A DNA stretch of 64,000 nt from Actinoplanes couchii (lineage in GTDB: Bacteria > Actinomycetota > Actinomycetes > Mycobacteriales > Micromonosporaceae), in NCBI RefSeq assembly GCF_016862075.1, contig NZ_BOMG01000078.1, positions 1 through 64,000 on the forward strand. The letters run 5' to 3'. The notes under the pieces were generated by a model. The model was not told the origin of the DNA and did no database searches. It saw nothing but the letters and a program-made list of their open reading frames with translations. Numbering within the stretch: position 1 is the first letter of the stretch; every line of letters starts with the position of its first letter. The position numbers and the translations under genes are program-made. Of the stretch, positions 16,486 through 25,314 are shown one piece after another.

Positions 16486-17120
16486 TCGAGTATCTGCGGA
16501 ACAACCACGTCATCGTCTGGCAGGCGTTGCAGGAGCATCTGTACCTCGCGCTGCTGCCGGTGCTGCTCGGGTTCGTGATCGCGCTGCCGCTCGGTTACCT
16601 GGCCGTCCGGTTCCCGCGGCTCTACCACCCGCTGACCAACGTGTACGGGATCCTCTACTCGATCCCGTCGCTGGCGCTCTTCGTCTTCCTGCCGGTCATC
16701 CTCGGCACCAAGGTGCTGTCGCCGATCAACATCGTGGTGGCGCTGACCATCTACACCGTCGCGCTGCTGGCCCGGACGGTCGCGGACGGCCTGCGCTCGG
16801 TCGATGCGGTGGTGGTGCAGGCCGCGACCGCGATGGGCTACCGCCGGACCCGCCGCCTGATCTCGGTCGAACTGCCGATCGCGCTGCCGGTGATCCTGGC
16901 CGGTCTGCGGGTCGCCACCGTCTCCAACATCAGCCTGGTCAGCGTCGGCTCGCTGATCGGCATCGGCGGCCTCGGGCAGCTGTTCACCCGCGGGTTCCAG
17001 CTCTTCTACATGGAGCCGATCCTGATCGGGGTCATCCTGTCGGTGCTGCTCGCCGCGATCGCCGACCTGATCATCGTGCTCGTGCAGCGGGCGATCACCC
17101 CGTGGACGCGTGTCGCATGA
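16482..17120 (+). CDS. Betaine-type ABC transporter permease
   Basis: 212 residues with five or six membrane segments and the inner-membrane coupling motif around VVQAATAMGYRRTRRLISVELPIALP, like OpuCB/OpuCD permeases. It begins inside the ATPase stop and its own TGA overlaps the next ATG, showing coupled translation. It should form the membrane channel with the second permease. Confidence 0.88.
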   Translation: MIEYLRNNHVIVWQALQEHLYLALLPVLLGFVIALPLGYLAVRFPRLYHPLTNVYGILYSIPSLALFVFLPVILGTKVLSPINIVVALTIYTVALLARTVADGLRSVDAVVVQAATAMGYRRTRRLISVELPIALPVILAGLRVATVSNISLVSVGSLIGIGGLGQLFTRGFQLFYMEPILIGVILSVLLAAIADLIIVLVQRAITPWTRVA

Positions 17121-17776
17121 ACCTCTCCTACCTGTTCGACCCGGCGCACTGGGACCTCGGCGTCACCGGCAGCATCCCCGAGCTGATCCTGTCCCACCTG
17201 GGATACGTCGCGCTCGCCCTGCTCATCGGCGCGGTCATCGCGCTGCCGGTCGGCCTGTACATCGGGCACACCGGCAAGGGCTCGTTCATCGCCATCAACG
17301 CGGGCAACGCCGGCCGGTCGCTGCCGACGCTGGGCCTGCTGATGCTGATGGTCACCCTGCTCGGGCTGGGGCTGCTGCCGGTGCTGATCGCGCTCACCGT
17401 GCTGGTCATCCCACCGATCCTGACCTCGTCGTACGCCGGCATGCGGAACCTGGACCACCGGGTGGTGGACGCCGCCCGCGGCATGGGCATGCACCCGTGG
17501 GAGGTGCTCACCAAGGTCGAGCTGCCGATGGCCCTGCCGGTGATGATGAGCGGTTTCCGCAACGCCGCCCTGCAGGTGGTGGCGACCGCGACGGTGGCCG
17601 CCTCGGTCGGGCTCGGCGGGCTGGGCCGGCTGCTCATCGACGGCCTGGCCGTCAACGACTACTCCCGGGTACTGGCCGGCGCCATCGTCGTCGCCGTGTT
17701 GGCCGTACTCGTCGATCTCTTTCTGGCCCTGATCCAGCGCTGGATCGTCTCACCCGGACTGAAAGGTCTGTCATGA
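17117..17776 (+). CDS. Betaine-type ABC transporter permease, second subunit
   Basis: 219 residues from the ATG at 17117, which overlaps the preceding stop; an upstream GTG at 17102 is less likely. The coupling helix motif VVDAARGMGMHPWEVLTKVELPMALPV is typical of OpuC-family permeases. Membrane segments alternate through the rest of the chain. Two separate permeases in this operon suggest a heterodimeric channel. The stop overlaps the binding-protein ATG. Confidence 0.88.
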   Translation: MNLSYLFDPAHWDLGVTGSIPELILSHLGYVALALLIGAVIALPVGLYIGHTGKGSFIAINAGNAGRSLPTLGLLMLMVTLLGLGLLPVLIALTVLVIPPILTSSYAGMRNLDHRVVDAARGMGMHPWEVLTKVELPMALPVMMSGFRNAALQVVATATVAASVGLGGLGRLLIDGLAVNDYSRVLAGAIVVAVLAVLVDLFLALIQRWIVSPGLKGLS

Positions 17777-18681
17777 AACGCATAACCGCCGCATTCGCGG
17801 GTCTCGCCATGTCGCTGTCGCTCACCGCGTGCGGTGCCGACAGTGATCCGCTCGCCGAGGCGCCCGCTGCCGCCGGCACGGTCACCGTCGGCTCCGCGAA
17901 CTTCCCGGAGAGCCAGCTCCTCGGCGAGATCTACGCGCAGGCCCTGGAGGCCAAGGGCGTCACGGTCACCCGGAAGTTCAACATCGGCGCCCGCGAGGTC
18001 TACCTCAAGGCGCTGCAGGACGGCTCGATCTCGCTGCTGCCGGAGTACAACGGCGCGCTTCTCGCCGCGCTCTCCCCGAACGGTGTGCCGGCCGGGGTGA
18101 GCAGCCCGGACGCGGTGCTGGCCGAGCTGAAGAAGGTGCTGCCGGCCGGTACCGAGGTGCTGACCCAGTCGGCCGCCGAGGACAAGGACACGCTGACCGT
18201 CAGCGCGGAGACCGCCGCCAAGCACAACCTGAAGACCCTCGACGACCTCAAGGCTGTCGCCCCGACCCTGGTCGCCGGTGGTGGCCCGGAGTTCTCCGAG
18301 CGCCAGCAGGGCCTCAAGGGCCTCAAGGAGGTCTACGGGGTGGAGTTCAAGGAGTACAAGTCGCTCGACCCGGGTGGCCCGCTGACCGTCGGCGCGCTGA
18401 AGGACGGCACCATCCAGGTGGCGAACCTGTTCTCCACCGACTCGTCGATCGTCACCAACAAGTTCGTGCCGCTCGAGGACCCGAAGAACCTGTTCCTGTC
18501 CGAGAACATCATCCCGCTGATCCGCACCGAGGCCAACAACGCCACGGTCACCGGTGCCCTGGACGGGGTCTCCGGCAAGCTGACCACCGAGAACCTGACC
18601 AGCTACCTGGCCCAGGTGCAGGTGGACAAGAAGGACATCGCCGTGGTGGCGAAGGCCTTCCTGTCGGAGAACGGCCTGTAA
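17773..18681 (+). CDS. OpuCC/OsmF-type betaine-binding lipoprotein
   Basis: 302 residues. A lipoprotein signal ends in the lipobox LTAC (cysteine near residue 21), so the protein is probably anchored outside the membrane. The mature domain starts with VTVGSANFPESQLLGEIYAQAL and contains KALQDGSISLLPEYNGALL, both characteristic of quaternary-amine binding proteins of the OpuAC/OsmX group. EgtU, the ergothioneine receptor of other bacteria, has this same domain type, so ergothioneine, choline, glycine betaine or carnitine are all possible ligands. A perfect-stem terminator follows the gene. Confidence 0.88.
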   Translation: MKRITAAFAGLAMSLSLTACGADSDPLAEAPAAAGTVTVGSANFPESQLLGEIYAQALEAKGVTVTRKFNIGAREVYLKALQDGSISLLPEYNGALLAALSPNGVPAGVSSPDAVLAELKKVLPAGTEVLTQSAAEDKDTLTVSAETAAKHNLKTLDDLKAVAPTLVAGGGPEFSERQQGLKGLKEVYGVEFKEYKSLDPGGPLTVGALKDGTIQVANLFSTDSSIVTNKFVPLEDPKNLFLSENIIPLIRTEANNATVTGALDGVSGKLTTENLTSYLAQVQVDKKDIAVVAKAFLSENGL

Positions 18682-18694
18682 CACCGGCTTTCTG

Positions 18695-18725
18695 ATGGCC
18701 GCCCCGTCGTTGACGGGGCGGCCAT
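18695..18725 (+). terminator. Intrinsic terminator after the betaine transporter operon
   Basis: A perfect 14-bp stem (ATGGCCGCCCCGTC with its complement) around a 3-nt loop, followed by TTCTATCTAT. Confidence 0.88.
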
Positions 18726-18771
18726 TTCTATCTATGTTTGCCGCAAAGATTTTCAGAAAGTTTCAAGCCTG

Positions 18772-18786
18772 TTGCAAGGGCTTGCA
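18772..18786. promoter_or_regulatory. MalR-type direct-repeat operator before the amylase gene
   Basis: TTGCAAGGGCTTGCA holds two CTTGCA-like elements. Streptomyces MalR sites are built of such CTTGCA(G) heptamers upstream of amylase and maltose genes. It ends 16 bp before the start codon. No malR gene is in the window. Confidence 0.55.
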
Positions 18787-18802
18787 TCCCCTGGAGGTTG
18801 AT

Positions 18803-20512
18803 GTGGACAGACGACTGACCCGCATCCTGGCCGCCACCACTCTCGCGCTGGGTCTCAGCGCCATCGGCCCCGCCGCCCACGCCACGCCCCCGGGTGGCAA
18901 GGACGTCACGGCCGTCATGTTCGAGTGGTCGTTCGCCTCGATAGCCCGGGAGTGCACCAGCACCCTCGGCCCGCTCGGATACGGCTTCGTGCAGGTATCC
19001 CCGCCGCAGGAGCACATTCAGGGCTCCCAGTGGTGGACGTCGTACCAACCGGTGTCGTACAAGATCGCCGGGCGGCTGGGTGACCGGACCGCGTTCGCGA
19101 ACATGGTGAACACCTGCCACAACGCCGGCGTGAAGGTCATCGCGGACACGGTGATCAACCACATGAGCGCCGGTTCCGGTACGGGCACCGGCGGCACGTC
19201 GTACTCCAAGTACAACTACCCGGGCGTCTACTCCGACGCCGACTTCCACGGCTGCCGCACCGCGATCAGCGACTACACCAACCGCTCGAACGTCCAGGAC
19301 TGCGAGCTGGTCAACCTCTCCGACCTCAACACCTCCACCGATTACGTACGCGGGAAGATCGCCGGCTACCTGAACGACCTCGCCTCGCTGGGTGTGGACG
19401 GCTTCCGGATCGACGCCGCCAAGCACATGGCCGCCGCCGACCTGGCCGGGATCAAGTCGAAGATGGCGAACCCGAACGCCTACTGGAAGCAGGAGGTCAT
19501 CTTCGGCGCCGGTGAGGCGGTCCAGCCGACCGAGTACACCGGCACCGGCGACGTGCAGGAGTTCCGGTTCGCCCGGGACCTCAAGCGGGTGTTCCTGAAC
19601 GAGAACCTCGCCTACCTGTCCAACTTCGGCGCCTCCTGGGGTTACCTGCCCAGTAACCAGGCCAACGTGTTCGTCGACAACCACGACACCGAACGTGGTG
19701 GGGACACCCTCAGCTACAAGAACGGGTCGGCGTACACCCTCGCCCAGGTCTTCACCCTGGCCTGGCCGTACGGTTCGCCGGACGTCAACTCCGGCTACGA
19801 GTTCACCGACCACGACGCCGGCCCGCCCAACGGCGGCACCGTGAACGCCTGCTACAGCGACGGCTGGAAGTGCCAGCACAAGTGGCGGCAGATCGGCAAC
19901 ATGGTCGGCTTCCGCAACACCGTCGCCGGCACCGCCGTCACCAACTGGTGGACCAACGGCGCCGACCAGATCGCCTTCGGCCGGGGCAGCAAGGGCTACG
20001 TGGCGATCAACCACGAGGGCAGCGCGCTGACCCGCACCTTCCAGACGTCCCTGCCGGCCGGCACGTACTGCGACGTCCAGCACGGCGACCCGGTCTCCGG
20101 CGGCTGCACCGGAACCACGTACACGGTCAACGGATCCGGCCAGTTCACCGCCACCATCGCCGCGGGTGACGCGGTGGCCCTGCACGTCGGAGCCACCGGA
20201 GGCACCACCGCCCCCGACCCGGTGTCGGGTACGTCGTTCAACGTGACCGCGACGACCACCGTCGGCCAGAACATCTTCGTCACCGGCAACCAGGCCGTCC
20301 TGGGCAACTGGGCCCCGGCGAGCGCGGTGGCCCTGTCCTCGGCGAGCTATCCGGTGTGGACCGGCACGGTGTCCCTGCCAGCGGGAACCACCTTCGAGTA
20401 CAAGTACATCCGCAAGAACGCCGACGGCACCGTGACCTGGGAATCAGGCGCCAACCGAACCGCCACGGTCCCGTCCAGCGGCCGGCTGACCTTGACCGAC
20501 ACCTGGCGTTAG
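18803..20512 (+). CDS. Secreted GH13 alpha-amylase with CBM20 starch-binding domain
   Basis: 569 residues from a GTG with CTGGAGG five bases upstream; a longer frame from 18695 would start inside the preceding terminator. The signal peptide ends near AAHA. The GH13 catalytic triad is visible: nucleophile Asp in GFRIDAAKH (about 199), acid/base Glu in FGAGEAVQ (about 235) and Asp in VDNHDTE (about 291). Residues from about 474 form a CBM20 (VFVTGN-like NIFVTGNQAVLGNW and FEYKYIRKNADGTVTWE), which binds raw starch. The enzyme would cut alpha-1,4 glucans outside the cell. MalR-like elements precede it and a hairpin terminator follows. Confidence 0.93.
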   Translation: MDRRLTRILAATTLALGLSAIGPAAHATPPGGKDVTAVMFEWSFASIARECTSTLGPLGYGFVQVSPPQEHIQGSQWWTSYQPVSYKIAGRLGDRTAFANMVNTCHNAGVKVIADTVINHMSAGSGTGTGGTSYSKYNYPGVYSDADFHGCRTAISDYTNRSNVQDCELVNLSDLNTSTDYVRGKIAGYLNDLASLGVDGFRIDAAKHMAAADLAGIKSKMANPNAYWKQEVIFGAGEAVQPTEYTGTGDVQEFRFARDLKRVFLNENLAYLSNFGASWGYLPSNQANVFVDNHDTERGGDTLSYKNGSAYTLAQVFTLAWPYGSPDVNSGYEFTDHDAGPPNGGTVNACYSDGWKCQHKWRQIGNMVGFRNTVAGTAVTNWWTNGADQIAFGRGSKGYVAINHEGSALTRTFQTSLPAGTYCDVQHGDPVSGGCTGTTYTVNGSGQFTATIAAGDAVALHVGATGGTTAPDPVSGTSFNVTATTTVGQNIFVTGNQAVLGNWAPASAVALSSASYPVWTGTVSLPAGTTFEYKYIRKNADGTVTWESGANRTATVPSSGRLTLTDTWR

Positions 20513-20527
20513 CCACAACGAGCGACG

Positions 20528-20554
20528 CGGTCCGCCCTTTCCTGGGGCGGACCG
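20528..20554. terminator. Bidirectional hairpin between amylase and GntR genes
   Basis: CGGTCCGCCC pairs perfectly with GGGCGGACCG around a 7-nt loop, between two convergent genes; it is followed by a short TCATTTCT. Confidence 0.8.
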
Positions 20555-20557
20555 TCG

Positions 20558-21298
20558 TCATTTCTGCAGCAGGGTCATCTCGAACTCGTAGAGGTCCGGG
20601 CGGTAGACGTGGTGGCCGAACTCGACCACCCGGCCCTCGTTGTCGTACGCGGTGCGTTCCATGGTCAGCAGCGGGGCGCCGGGCTCCTCGTTGAGCAGCT
20701 CCGCCTCGTCGGCGGTGGCGCGGCGGGAACCGATGCGCTGGCGGGCCAGGGACATCGAGACGTTGGCGCGGCGCATCGACCCGTAGAGACCCTCGTTCTC
20801 CAGGTCGAACGCGCTCAGGTCGACGATGTCGGTGCGCAGCCAGTTGCGCAGGATGGCCAGGGGGTCGTCGCCGATCAGGCGCAGCCGTTCCAGGGCCCAC
20901 AGCTCGTGGCCGGGGGCGGTGCGCAGGGCGTGCGAGAGCTTGGCGTCGGCGGGGATCCTGGTCAGGCGCAGGATCCGGCTGCGGGGGCCCTGGCCGGTGC
21001 CGCTGAGGTCGTCGAAGAGGCTGGTCAGCTCCAGGGGGCGGCGGACCTGGCCGTGGACCACCTGGGTGCCGACGCCGCGTTTGCGCACCAGCATCCCTTT
21101 GTCGACGAGCAGCTGGATGGCCTGCCGGACGGTGGGGCGGGAGAGCCCGAGCTGCCGGGCGAGCTCGATCTCGTTCTCCAGCCGGTCGCCGGGGTGCAGC
21201 TTGCCATCGACGATGGCCTGTTCGAATTGTTCTGCTACCTGGAAATACAGCGGAACGGGGCTGGCTCGGTCGAGTATGACGGGAGGGGGGAGGCTCAC
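20558..21298 (-). CDS. GntR/HutC-family regulator, probable regulator of the inositol genes
   Basis: 246 residues: a GntR winged helix at the N-terminus (VPLYFQVAEQFEQAI, then LGLSRPTVRQAIQLLVDKGMLVRKRGVGTQV) and a C-terminal UTRA ligand domain (ELWALERLRLIGDDPLAILRNWL). It starts at a GTG and is divergent from iolE. Two palindromes of type TGTCNNGACA lie in the shared promoter region and a third before iolC, which makes this protein the obvious candidate regulator of the whole locus. In related bacteria the inducer is an inositol-derived metabolite; here that is inference. Confidence 0.85.
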   Translation of the reverse strand: MSLPPPVILDRASPVPLYFQVAEQFEQAIVDGKLHPGDRLENEIELARQLGLSRPTVRQAIQLLVDKGMLVRKRGVGTQVVHGQVRRPLELTSLFDDLSGTGQGPRSRILRLTRIPADAKLSHALRTAPGHELWALERLRLIGDDPLAILRNWLRTDIVDLSAFDLENEGLYGSMRRANVSMSLARQRIGSRRATADEAELLNEEPGAPLLTMERTAYDNEGRVVEFGHHVYRPDLYEFEMTLLQK

Positions 21299-21334
21299 GG
21301 TCCGAATCTACCTCCTCACCGGTCAACGTCTTAA

Positions 21335-21344
21335 TGTCCTGACA
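21335..21344. promoter_or_regulatory. iol operator copy 1
   Basis: TGTCCTGACA palindrome within a longer motif shared with 28299 (GTCCTGACAAANT.TTGA). It lies just upstream of a TTGACA (21350-21355), so a bound repressor would block a promoter reading towards iolE. Confidence 0.6.
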
Positions 21345-21399
21345 AACTATTGACATGATCGTGTGACGGGCCGCACAGTTCATCTCACCGAAACGAGTT

Positions 21400-21409
21400 T
21401 GTCACGACA
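21400..21409. promoter_or_regulatory. iol operator copy 2
   Basis: TGTCACGACA followed by AAGTATTGA, 24 bp before the iolE start. It has the same layout as copies 1 and 3. Confidence 0.6.
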
Positions 21410-21433
21410 AAGTATTGAGCGGAAGGGACCACG

Positions 21434-22306
21434 ATGGTCGCAGACCGGATCGCCGGAGCACCCATCTCCTGGGGCGTGTGCGAGGTGCCGAACTGGGGCT
21501 ACCAGATGCCCGCCGAGCGTGTTCTGGCGGACATGCGGAGCCTGGGCCTGACGGCCACCGAGTTCGGCCCGGACGGGTTCCTGCCGGACTCGCCCGAGGA
21601 GAAGGCCGCCGTGCTCCGGTCGTACGGCCTCCGGGGTGTCGGTGGTTTCCTGCCCGTGGTCCTGCACGACCCGGGACACGACCCGCTCCCGGAGGTGGAC
21701 GTCTTCGTCGAGGCCTGCCTGGCCGCCGACGCCGGAGTGGTGGTGCTCGCCGCGATCACCGGCCTGGACGGCTACGACGTGCGCCCCACCCTCGACGAGT
21801 CGCAGTGGAAGACCCTGCTGGGCAACCTGGACCGGATCGCCGACCACGTCGCCGGGCGCGGCCTGCTCGCCGTGATCCACCCGCACATGGGCACGATGGT
21901 GGAGAACGCCGCCGACGTGCAGCGGGTGCTGGACGGCTCGCACATCGGCCTCTGCGTCGACACCGGGCACCTGGTGGCGGCCGGCGCCGACCCGGTCGCG
22001 ATCACCCTGGCCAACCCGTCCCGGGTCAAGCACGTGCACCTCAAGGACGTGGACGCGGCCAAGGCGGCCCGGGTGGTGGCCGGTGAGATCTCCTTCTCGG
22101 ACGCGGTCGCCGATGGTATGTGGACGGTCCTCGGCGAGGGATCGGTCGACGTCCGTGCCATGATCAATTCGCTGGAGAACGCCGGGTACCAGGGCTGGTA
22201 CGTGCTGGAGCAGGACCTGATGCTCAAGGACGGCGAGCCGGGTGGCGAGGGCCCGATCGCCGACGTACGCCGCTGCCTGGCGTTCGTGGAGGACGCGCTC
22301 GCTTAG
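21434..22306 (+). CDS. iolE: Myo-inosose-2 dehydratase
   Basis: 290 residues, TIM-barrel sugar phosphate isomerase/epimerase superfamily. APISWGVCEVPNWGYQ near residue 9, the metal-binding stretches VIHPHMGT, CVDTGHL and KHVHLKDV, and the terminal WYVLEQD are characteristic of IolE. It dehydrates 2-keto-myo-inositol to a cyclohexane-trione intermediate, step two of inositol catabolism. First gene of the operon; the ATG has GGAAGG upstream. The ABC transporter follows at once. Confidence 0.9.
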   Translation: MVADRIAGAPISWGVCEVPNWGYQMPAERVLADMRSLGLTATEFGPDGFLPDSPEEKAAVLRSYGLRGVGGFLPVVLHDPGHDPLPEVDVFVEACLAADAGVVVLAAITGLDGYDVRPTLDESQWKTLLGNLDRIADHVAGRGLLAVIHPHMGTMVENAADVQRVLDGSHIGLCVDTGHLVAAGADPVAITLANPSRVKHVHLKDVDAAKAARVVAGEISFSDAVADGMWTVLGEGSVDVRAMINSLENAGYQGWYVLEQDLMLKDGEPGGEGPIADVRRCLAFVEDALA

Positions 22307-22362
22307 TTCCACCTCCATTGGAGAATTCAACGATGTTCTCTCTGACGAAAAGGAACGCACAT

Positions 22363-23346
22363 ATGAAGAAGCACCGCATTCTGGGAACCCTCGGCGCGGC
22401 CGTGCTCGTCGGCTCCGTCCTGGCCGCGTGCAGCGGCACCGGCAAGGAGGAGGACAGCGCCACCACCACGACCGGCGGAACCAAGAACAGCGGCCTGACG
22501 TACGCCGTGATCACCCACTCGGGCCCCGGCGACGCCTTCTGGGACCGGGTCAAGTCCGGCGCCGAGAAGGCCGGGGCGGACTACGGCGCGACGGTCCAGT
22601 ACAACAACGACCCCGACCCGGCCAAGCAGTCCCAGCTGATCGACTCGGCGGTGGCCAGCAAGGTCAACGGCATCGTGGTCTCGATGGCGAACCCGGACGG
22701 TCTCGAGGAGAGCGTCAAGAAGGCCGTCGCCGCCGGCATCCCGGTCGTCACCATCAACTCCGGCCTGGACAAGTTCAAGGACTTCGGGGCGATCACGCAC
22801 ATCGGCCAGAGTGAGGCCATCGCCGGTGAGGCGGTCGGCGCCCGGCTCAAGGCCGAGGGTGGCAAGAAGGCGATCTGCGTGATCCAGGAAGCCGGCAACG
22901 TCGGCCTGGAGGAGCGCTGCAAGGCTGCCGCCACGGCCTTCGGCGCGATGGAGAACCTGCAGGTGGACGGCACCGACGACGCCGCGGTCCAGGCCTCGGT
23001 CACCTCGAAGCTGCAGGCCGACCCGAGCATCGACACCGTGCTCGCCCTCGGCGGCCAGTACGCGATCGACGCCGTGAACGCGGTCGGCGAGTCCGGCAGC
23101 AAGGCCAAGGTCGCCACCTTCGACCTGTCCGAGGACGTCGTCACCAACATCGAGAGCGGCAAGATCTCGTTCGCCGTCGACCAGCAGCCCTACGTCCAGG
23201 GCTTCCTCGGCGTCACCACCCTCTACCTGAAGTCGATCAACGGCAACGACGTCGGCGGCGGCCAGCCGATCAACTCCGGCCCGGCCTTCGTCACCAAGGA
23301 CAACGCGGCCCAGGTCGCCGAGTTCGCCGCCAAGGGCACCCGCTGA
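22363..23346 (+). CDS. Inositol/ribose-type ABC sugar-binding lipoprotein
   Basis: 327 residues from the ATG at 22363 (AAGGAA upstream; an in-frame ATG at 22333 is possible). The lipoprotein signal ends in LAAC-S. A periplasmic-binding-protein type 1 fold follows: YAVITHSGPGDAFWDRVKSGAEKA, then QSQLIDSAVASKVNGIVVSMANP and GIPVVTINSGLD. Position between iolE and the permease argues for myo-inositol as ligand. A small palindrome, CTCCATTGGAG (22313-22323), spans the Shine-Dalgarno region of the upstream ATG. Confidence 0.87.
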   Translation: MKKHRILGTLGAAVLVGSVLAACSGTGKEEDSATTTTGGTKNSGLTYAVITHSGPGDAFWDRVKSGAEKAGADYGATVQYNNDPDPAKQSQLIDSAVASKVNGIVVSMANPDGLEESVKKAVAAGIPVVTINSGLDKFKDFGAITHIGQSEAIAGEAVGARLKAEGGKKAICVIQEAGNVGLEERCKAAATAFGAMENLQVDGTDDAAVQASVTSKLQADPSIDTVLALGGQYAIDAVNAVGESGSKAKVATFDLSEDVVTNIESGKISFAVDQQPYVQGFLGVTTLYLKSINGNDVGGGQPINSGPAFVTKDNAAQVAEFAAKGTR

Positions 23347-23434
23347 CAGCCCGGGCCGGGTGCGACCACCCGCGCACCCGGCCCGCGCACCCCTCTCACC
23401 CCCCGGCGTCATCCAGCGAGGAGTAGTTCGGCAC

Positions 23435-24472
23435 ATGTCGACAGCAACGGCGGCCGACGAGCGCATAAGCGGCTCGTCGAAGATCTCCAAGGTTCTGAAG
23501 AGACCCGAGAGCGGGGCGATGGTCGCCGCCATCGTCATCTTCCTGTGGTTCGCTCTCACCACCGACGCGTTCGCCACCTCCGGTGGATCCAGCACCTGGC
23601 TCCTGGGTTCCTCGACGATCGGCATCATGGCCGTCGCCGTGGCGCTGCTGATGATCGGCGGCGAGTTCGACCTCTCGGCCGGCGCGATGACCGGCTTCAC
23701 CGGCCTGCTGGTCGGCATCCTGTGCACCGAGTACGGCCTGAACATCTGGGTGGCCATCCTGGTCGCGCTGGTGCTGGCCCTCGCGATCGGCGCGCTCAAC
23801 GGCTTCCTGGTGATGAAGACCGGGCTGCCCAGCTTCATCGTCACCCTCGGCACCTTCTTCGTCCTGCAGGGCGTCAACCTGGCCGGCACCAAGGCGCTGA
23901 TCGGCCAGGTCGCCATCCAGGGCATGGCCAAGGTGCCCTACTACGACCAGCCGCGGACCCTGTTCGGCTCGGCCTTCACCTGGGGCGAGAACGGCTCGGT
24001 CTACGCCTCGGTGTTCTGGTGGGTCGGCGTGACCGCGATCGCCACCTGGATCCTGATGCGGACCCGGGTCGGCAACTGGATCTTCGCCCTCGGCGGCGCC
24101 CAGCAGTCGGCGCGCCAGGTCGGCGTCCCGGTGTTCAAGGCCAAGATCGGCCTGTTCATGACCACCGCCGCGGCCGGCTGGCTGGTCGGCATGCTCACCC
24201 TGTTCCGCACCTCGACCGTGCAGGCCAACACGGGTGTCGGCCAGGAGTTCATCTACATCATCTGCGCCGTGGTCGGCGGCTGCCTGCTGACCGGCGGGTA
24301 CGGCTCGGCGATCGGCGCCACCTTCGGCGCCCTGATCTACGGCATGGTCAACCAGGGCATCGTCTACTCCGGCTGGGACAGCAACTGGCTGAAGACCTTC
24401 CTCGGCGCGATGCTGCTGGGCGCGGTGCTGCTCAACGAGTGGGTCCGGCGCAGAGCGGAGCAGTCCCGATGA
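23435..24472 (+). CDS. ABC sugar transporter permease (RbsC-like)
   Basis: 345 residues from the ATG preceded by GAGGAG. About ten membrane segments; family motifs include LLMIGGEFDLSAGAMTGFTG near the N-terminal third and LPSFIVTLGTFFVLQGVNL. The C-terminal half holds GGCLLTGGYGSAIGATFGALIYGM, usual in ribose/inositol permeases. The last codons overlap the ATPase ATG. Confidence 0.9.
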   Translation: MSTATAADERISGSSKISKVLKRPESGAMVAAIVIFLWFALTTDAFATSGGSSTWLLGSSTIGIMAVAVALLMIGGEFDLSAGAMTGFTGLLVGILCTEYGLNIWVAILVALVLALAIGALNGFLVMKTGLPSFIVTLGTFFVLQGVNLAGTKALIGQVAIQGMAKVPYYDQPRTLFGSAFTWGENGSVYASVFWWVGVTAIATWILMRTRVGNWIFALGGAQQSARQVGVPVFKAKIGLFMTTAAAGWLVGMLTLFRTSTVQANTGVGQEFIYIICAVVGGCLLTGGYGSAIGATFGALIYGMVNQGIVYSGWDSNWLKTFLGAMLLGAVLLNEWVRRRAEQSR

Positions 24473-25314
24473 CCGAACAGGATTCGAAGAACATGGACAC
24501 CCTCGTCGAGGTCCGCAAGATCGGCAAGCGGTACGGCAACATCATCGCCCTCAGCGACGTCAGCACGACGGTGCGGGCCGGTGAGGTGACCTGCGTGCTC
24601 GGCGACAACGGCGCCGGCAAGTCCACCTTCATCAAGATCCTCGCCGGGTCGCACGCGCACACCGACGGCGAACTGCTCGTCGACGGGCAGGAGCGCCATT
24701 TCAGCAGCCCCCGCGAGGCGCTCGACGCCGGGATCGCCACCGTCTACCAGGACCTGGCCGTCGTACCGCTGATGCCGGTCTGGCGCAACTTCTTCCTCGG
24801 CAGCGAGGCCACCAAGGGCAAGGGCCCGCTCAAGCGCCTCGACGTCGACTTCATGAAGAAGACCACCAAGACCGAACTCGCCGCGATGGGCATCGACCTG
24901 CGCGACGTCGACCAGCCGATCGGCACCCTCTCCGGCGGTGAGCGGCAGTGTGTGGCGATCGCCCGGGCCGTCTACTTCGGCGCGCGGGTGCTGATCCTCG
25001 ACGAACCGACCGCGGCCCTGGGCGTCAAGCAGTCCGGCGTGGTCCTCAAGTACATCGCCAAGGCCCGCGACCGTGGCCTGGGCGTCGTCTTCATCACCCA
25101 CAACCCGCACCACGCGCACCCGGTCGGTGACCGGTTCATGCTGCTGCGCCGCGGTAAGAGCCTGGGCGACTTCGCCAAGGCCGACCTGCCGATGGACGAG
25201 CTGGTCTCGATGATGGCCGGTGGCGCCGAGCTGGAGGCCCTGGCCCACGAGCTGGAGCGGTCGATGGGCGCGGACTCCGCGGTCGTCAGCGAACTCAAGG
25301 AGGACCTGAAGTGA
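24469..25314 (+). CDS. ABC sugar transporter ATPase, single-domain form
   Basis: 281 residues with one complete nucleotide-binding domain: Walker A GDNGAGKST near residue 45, signature LSGGERQ near 152, Walker B VLILDEPTAALG and H-loop VFITHN. Ribose/inositol ATPases are normally double (about 500 residues); this half-size form resembles FrcA-type proteins and would act as a homodimer. Its TGA overlaps the GTG of the next gene, which has AAGGAGG upstream. Confidence 0.9.
   Translation: MTEQDSKNMDTLVEVRKIGKRYGNIIALSDVSTTVRAGEVTCVLGDNGAGKSTFIKILAGSHAHTDGELLVDGQERHFSSPREALDAGIATVYQDLAVVPLMPVWRNFFLGSEATKGKGPLKRLDVDFMKKTTKTELAAMGIDLRDVDQPIGTLSGGERQCVAIARAVYFGARVLILDEPTAALGVKQSGVVLKYIAKARDRGLGVVFITHNPHHAHPVGDRFMLLRRGKSLGDFAKADLPMDELVSMMAGGAELEALAHELERSMGADSAVVSELKEDLK

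Noticed and set aside
18695..18802. Upstream start for the amylase
   Set aside because: It would begin inside the preceding terminator and place 36 residues before a clear signal peptide; the GTG at 18803 has a good ribosome site.
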